The translations under genes and the position numbers were made by a program. A model generated the notes under the pieces. The model ran no database searches and had not been told where the DNA came from. It worked only from the letters and a program-made list of their open reading frames with translations. This document shows, one piece after another, positions 60,411 to 64,000 of a stretch of 64,000 bases of DNA. Source of the DNA: Colimorpha_A sp045543555 (lineage in GTDB: Bacteria; Bacillota; Clostridia; Oscillospirales; CAG-272); the NCBI GenBank assembly GCA_045543555.1, contig JAZQMQ010000024.1, positions 124,001 through 188,000 of the forward strand. Reading direction: 5' to 3'. Numbering within the stretch: the first letter of the stretch is position 1; each line of letters starts with the position of its first letter.

Positions 60411-63400
60411 TTAGAATTTCTTGGTTTTAAATGCTTCGGGATTGCGACAAATTACTCTATGAGGGCAGTATTTACATCCGTCGTGCTTTGAATCCTTTAT
60501 GGGATTGCAGTCTGCTTTTCCCACTTTAATTTCATAAGCAAGAGAGGACACGGTCTCCATGACAGAGTTCATAAGTGAACCCATTTCCTCAAGAGTGTGG
60601 AGCGAATTCATTGATGACTTTGCTATTGAACCGTCCTTATTGAGCTTTATTGGAATATACTTGTTTTCAAGCTTTTTTTCCATAGAACGCAGTATTTCTT
60701 CATCATTGAGAAGCAAACCGTTTCTTGTTAGCTTTTCTGCTGCGGTTTTATATACTGTTTCAGCGTCGGTGTGAGGCACTGAGCTAATTTGAGGAACTAC
60801 TGCCTTGAAGTATAGAACGCCGGCAGGATACACGTTACCTTCGCACCCAACAGCACGCTTAAATGACCCTGTACGGTCTTTCCATATTGAAAAGAGATAC
60901 AGAAGCATCTGCAGATTTAACCCCATAGCAATATCGCTTAGTGAAAATTCTTTTGTGCCTGTCTTGTAATCGACTACTCTGACGTAGACGTCGTTATCTT
61001 TTTTACAAATATCAACTCTGTCAACAGAGCCGACGATCGTTGCATAGTTGCCGTCCGGAAGGGGGAATTTCAGTGAGGCAACAGAATCGTCTGATCCTTC
61101 AGGATCTATCTGATATTCGAAAAATCTTGGCGAAAATTCACTCTGTTCAAATTCATTCAAGAGGTTACGTATCAGTATCAACAAGGTCTTTTTAAGTCTT
61201 GAAAACAGCTGGAGCGATCTGTTTGATATCGTCTCGAGTTTGTTTGAACCGTATATTGATCTCAAATAATCGTTCAGTATGTCTTCGATCATATCAGACA
61301 GTTCTGTGTTTGAGCGTTTTGCAATTGTTTTGCAGTCGGTATATTTTACGAAGAATTTTTCGAGTACCCTGTGAATTAGATTACCTGTGTCTCTTGGTGA
61401 AAATGTGACTTGATTTTGATCTTTTAATGAGAGTGTGTATTTACATTGATAATTAAATGAGCAGAGAACAAAAGTATCAAGCTTTGATTGCGATAGCACC
61501 ATGTTTTTGGGGAAGAGATCTTTAATTATGTCTTCACTCAAATTTTCGGATTCGGGTGCTATCATCGGTTCTGTCGCATCGGATAAATAGCGTTCGATTT
61601 CACTGTCTGAAGAAAGAGCAACCCTGATCGCTTCACCTTCAAGAGAACCTTCCAATTTGCTTAAATGTTCAAGCGCATTTGTTTTTGACTGTATTCTGTC
61701 ATTTGCCGATATGGAATCTTCGCTTAGTAGTGAATCAGGGAAGAGATGAACAACTCTGTTGAAGGCTACAGAAGGTCTTAAAACGGTTCCGTCGAGACTG
61801 TTTTTTGCGCAGGTGACTGTTAACGTTTCTGAAGGGATTGATGCTGATCTGTAGAAATAAAACAGTTCATTATAAATATCTGCTGATGAAGAAGGAGAAA
61901 GATTGATTCCGCATGTTTCAAGATATGCCTTGTCATTGTCTGAGAAAAACGAGTCCTCAGTAATTTTAGCCGGGAAGGAATCCTCATTTAAGCCGACGAT
62001 ATAGGCGTGTTTAATATCCGAGACTCGCAGCTGTCCTGCCGAACCAACTGTAATTTCATCAATAAGTGAGGGGAGTGTTCCGAAATTGTTTTCATTAGCA
62101 ACGATCGTGAACAAAGCCGCAAACAGCTTGACACCCATTTTCTTTTCGGGAATAGTATTTACCATGGTATCAAGCGAATCGCAGAAACAATTATATACTC
62201 TTATCTCGTCATCGTTTTTGGTGTTTTCAAGAATTTCAGGAACGCCTATTTCTACAGTAAATTCATATAAAGCTGTACAAATATCTTTAACGGTCATATC
62301 TCCGTCAAGAGACTCGTGAAGCTTCTTGAGGGGAAGCACGACCTTATTTCTGATTTGATTTACTTCTTCAAGATAAGCTCGGTCGTTTTCGGTCATGGTA
62401 TCTGAATAACCCGATGGATTCATATACCATATTTCATCGGATGTCCAGCCTGAGCCGCTTATGTTCCAAGTGAATACATAATTTTGGAGCTTGTACTGTT
62501 CATCATCAGATATGCCGCTGAATCCTGTTTTAAGATAGACCATCACGTCATCAAGATTCCAATTGCCGTGCTTTATCTGAAGTGCTGATGTTATCATTTT
62601 GAATATTGTCTTTTCGGACAAAATTGCCTTATCAAAAACTCTGTGAGGAAGATTTAGCTTGTCGAATACAGCATCAACGATTCCCCTGTATGAGTCGACG
62701 CGTCTTGCTATTACTGCAAAATCGCGGTATCTTGCGCCTTCTCTGATTTTTTTCTGAATGTCTGATGCGATAAATTCGGCTTCTCTGTAATTATCAGAGC
62801 ATACGACTGCTTTTATGCCATTATGATATTCGGACATTCTCAGGCTTTCGTTATAAGACCAAAGATTGTCTGATAAGTACTCAAGCTCGGAATTTCTAAC
62901 TCCGTAAAGAGGGGGAAGTTTTGTGATTTTAGCTTCGTTATTTGAAATTCGCAGAATATCCTTTAACGTCTTGCCCACATTTTCAAAACAATACGTTTTG
63001 TTTTCATCATCAGCTGTTAAGGTGATGGTACAGTGTTGAGAATCCTTAATAATGTGCCGAATAATGTTGTATTGTTGAGGTGTAAAACCGTCAAATGAAT
63101 CGATATAAACGCTATAATCAGAGAAAAAATGATTGTTGATCAGAATATTATCAAGCTTTGTAATGTTGTCTGACGGGTCGATGCCCATTGTGCATAGCTT
63201 TGAATTATAGCTTGTGAGAATAAGAGAAATATCTGTGAGTTTATTCGCAAACAGAGGATCATCTTCAATTAGGTCCTCAGACGCAGACGACAGTGCTTCT
63301 GCTGTTACGCCATACATTTTCAGTTCATTTGACAGATCAAGCAGCGATTTAATGAAATTATCTGCAGAATCGAGCTCATTTTTGAAATATTTCAGATATG

Positions 63401-63707
63401 GTGCAACAGAAAAAAGCGCATCCCACATAATTAAGGCTTTAGTGCCGCGGGTTACGCTGTTATATGATATTCCGCCGTATTTTCTGAATACAGTATTGCA
63501 AAGACGTGTGAAATTCAGTACTTCAAGGCGCGTTTGAGGAATACCCTCATTTTGCAGATGAGAGCATAATCTGTCCTCAGAGATTAGTGCTTCCTGTTCC
63601 GGAACGAGAAGTATTACGTTCTTCCCGTTCCGGAGGTCATCGGTAATTTGACTCGTGATCAGAGTTGTTTTTCCGCTGCAGGCGGGGCCTATAATTATTT
63701 CAAACAT
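60411..63707 (-). CDS. addB: ATP-dependent helicase/nuclease subunit B
   Basis: AddB is the second subunit of the end-resection complex. The 1098 residues start with a Walker A of IIGPACSGKTT. The middle is a degenerate helicase, as in the family. The C-terminal nuclease shows GSVDRVDI and VRVVDYKTG. Four cysteines that bind the Fe-S cluster are visible: LCSFNYQC and, near the end, CKYCPHRVIC. It follows the GyrB/ParE-type gene by 17 bases, so the three probably form one transcript with addA. Confidence 0.95.
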   Translation of the reverse strand: MFEIIIGPACSGKTTLITSQITDDLRNGKNVILLVPEQEALISEDRLCSHLQNEGIPQTRLEVLNFTRLCNTVFRKYGGISYNSVTRGTKALIMWDALFSVAPYLKYFKNELDSADNFIKSLLDLSNELKMYGVTAEALSSASEDLIEDDPLFANKLTDISLILTSYNSKLCTMGIDPSDNITKLDNILINNHFFSDYSVYIDSFDGFTPQQYNIIRHIIKDSQHCTITLTADDENKTYCFENVGKTLKDILRISNNEAKITKLPPLYGVRNSELEYLSDNLWSYNESLRMSEYHNGIKAVVCSDNYREAEFIASDIQKKIREGARYRDFAVIARRVDSYRGIVDAVFDKLNLPHRVFDKAILSEKTIFKMITSALQIKHGNWNLDDVMVYLKTGFSGISDDEQYKLQNYVFTWNISGSGWTSDEIWYMNPSGYSDTMTENDRAYLEEVNQIRNKVVLPLKKLHESLDGDMTVKDICTALYEFTVEIGVPEILENTKNDDEIRVYNCFCDSLDTMVNTIPEKKMGVKLFAALFTIVANENNFGTLPSLIDEITVGSAGQLRVSDIKHAYIVGLNEDSFPAKITEDSFFSDNDKAYLETCGINLSPSSSADIYNELFYFYRSASIPSETLTVTCAKNSLDGTVLRPSVAFNRVVHLFPDSLLSEDSISANDRIQSKTNALEHLSKLEGSLEGEAIRVALSSDSEIERYLSDATEPMIAPESENLSEDIIKDLFPKNMVLSQSKLDTFVLCSFNYQCKYTLSLKDQNQVTFSPRDTGNLIHRVLEKFFVKYTDCKTIAKRSNTELSDMIEDILNDYLRSIYGSNKLETISNRSLQLFSRLKKTLLILIRNLLNEFEQSEFSPRFFEYQIDPEGSDDSVASLKFPLPDGNYATIVGSVDRVDICKKDNDVYVRVVDYKTGTKEFSLSDIAMGLNLQMLLYLFSIWKDRTGSFKRAVGCEGNVYPAGVLYFKAVVPQISSVPHTDAETVYKTAAEKLTRNGLLLNDEEILRSMEKKLENKYIPIKLNKDGSIAKSSMNSLHTLEEMGSLMNSVMETVSSLAYEIKVGKADCNPIKDSKHDGCKYCPHRVICRNPEAFKTKKF

Positions 63708-63724
63708 ATTATACTCCGATTATA

Positions 63725-64000
63725 TTAGTCGTCGTCAAAATCAAGATCGTCGAGATATTTCTGACCGTTTTTTGTTATAAATGCCTTTCTTGCGGGAAGG
63801 TCGTCGCCCAATAATGTGTCAAAAATCACCGCAGTCTTTATTGCGTCCGCTTCTGTTACTTGGATAAGACGTCTTGTGGCAGGATTCATTGTTGTTTTCC
63901 ACATCATTTCGGGTTCGTTTTCACCAAGCCCCTTTGATCGCTGGATAGTATATTTATTATTACCGAAGCTATCAATTATTTTTACTTTTTCAGCTTCATT
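63725..64000 (-). CDS. Type IIA topoisomerase subunit B (GyrB/ParE-like), C-terminal end
   Basis: Ninety-one codons of a gene that begins beyond the window. RSKGLGENEPEMMWKTTMNP is the C-terminal TOPRIM-following motif of GyrB/ParE, and AVIFDTLLGDDLPARKAFI matches the end of these proteins. The wording ENEPEMM instead of EMNPEQL suggests a ParE-like or second gyrB-like copy typical of Clostridia, not the main gyrB. It ends with an acidic DDLDFDDD tail. Confidence 0.88.
   Translation of the reverse strand, partial: NEAEKVKIIDSFGNNKYTIQRSKGLGENEPEMMWKTTMNPATRRLIQVTEADAIKTAVIFDTLLGDDLPARKAFITKNGQKYLDDLDFDDD

Overview
The window looks like a chromosomal segment of an anaerobic gut-type Firmicute of the Clostridia (Oscillospirales/Ruminococcaceae-like). 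Grounds: gene orders typical of that group (ftsE-ftsX-M23 peptidase-S41 peptidase; rlmN-PP2C phosphatase-PASTA kinase; DUF4321-maf-lepA), strong AGGAGG-type ribosome binding sites, type III glutamine synthetase, AddAB rather than RecBCD, a ZTP riboswitch and moderate AT-richness. The species cannot be fixed from the sequence alone.

Layout. 1-8163: 3' end of an S1-domain protein, rsmE, a CdaR/PucR-type regulator, the division module ftsE-ftsX-coiled-coil M23 hydrolase-Ctp protease, then greA. 8191-12948: lysS with an extra C-terminal tRNA-binding domain, a 750-base graveyard of gene remnants, a membrane-anchored unknown, an amidase and a TtcA-like thiolase. 12988-21863, minus strand: glnN; prkC, PP2C phosphatase and rlmN; then an HPr-like gene, lepA, maf and a DUF4321 gene. 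22037-32775: tRNA-Glu, phosphofructokinase, a second S1 protein with a structured leader, alr, ddl, Fe-ADH, a broken PfkB kinase, galE, a stalk-domain membrane protein, a small Cys-rich membrane protein, mnmE and a small zinc-ribbon protein.

32849-45264 is a purine and one-carbon operon behind a promoter and ZTP riboswitch: purE, purF, purM, purN, purO-type IMP cyclohydrolase, stand-alone AICAR transformylase, purD, purL and fhs. Fhs makes 10-formyl-THF, the donor used by PurN and AICAR transformylase. 45318-56000 is accessory: an esterase, a CotH lipoprotein of apparently higher GC, a heterodimeric ABC exporter, tRNA-Gln followed by mobile-element debris, a GH37/63-like glycosidase and a broken GH36-type alpha-galactosidase. 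56081-64000 holds tRNA-Tyr and tRNA-Thr, a DUF4830 protein, addA, addB and the C-terminus of a GyrB/ParE-type subunit.

Most notable: FtsX carries an insertion of about 175 residues resembling InlB/Listeria-Bacteroides repeats in its outer loop, beside the hydrolase it should control; the only PurF in the operon lacks the N-terminal nucleophilic cysteine; IMP synthesis is split between PurO and a stand-alone transformylase; an S1 protein leader can pair with its own Shine-Dalgarno; and a GH36 pseudogene has four in-frame stops yet no frameshift over about 900 bases. No CRISPR array, rRNA, intact transposon or prophage was seen.
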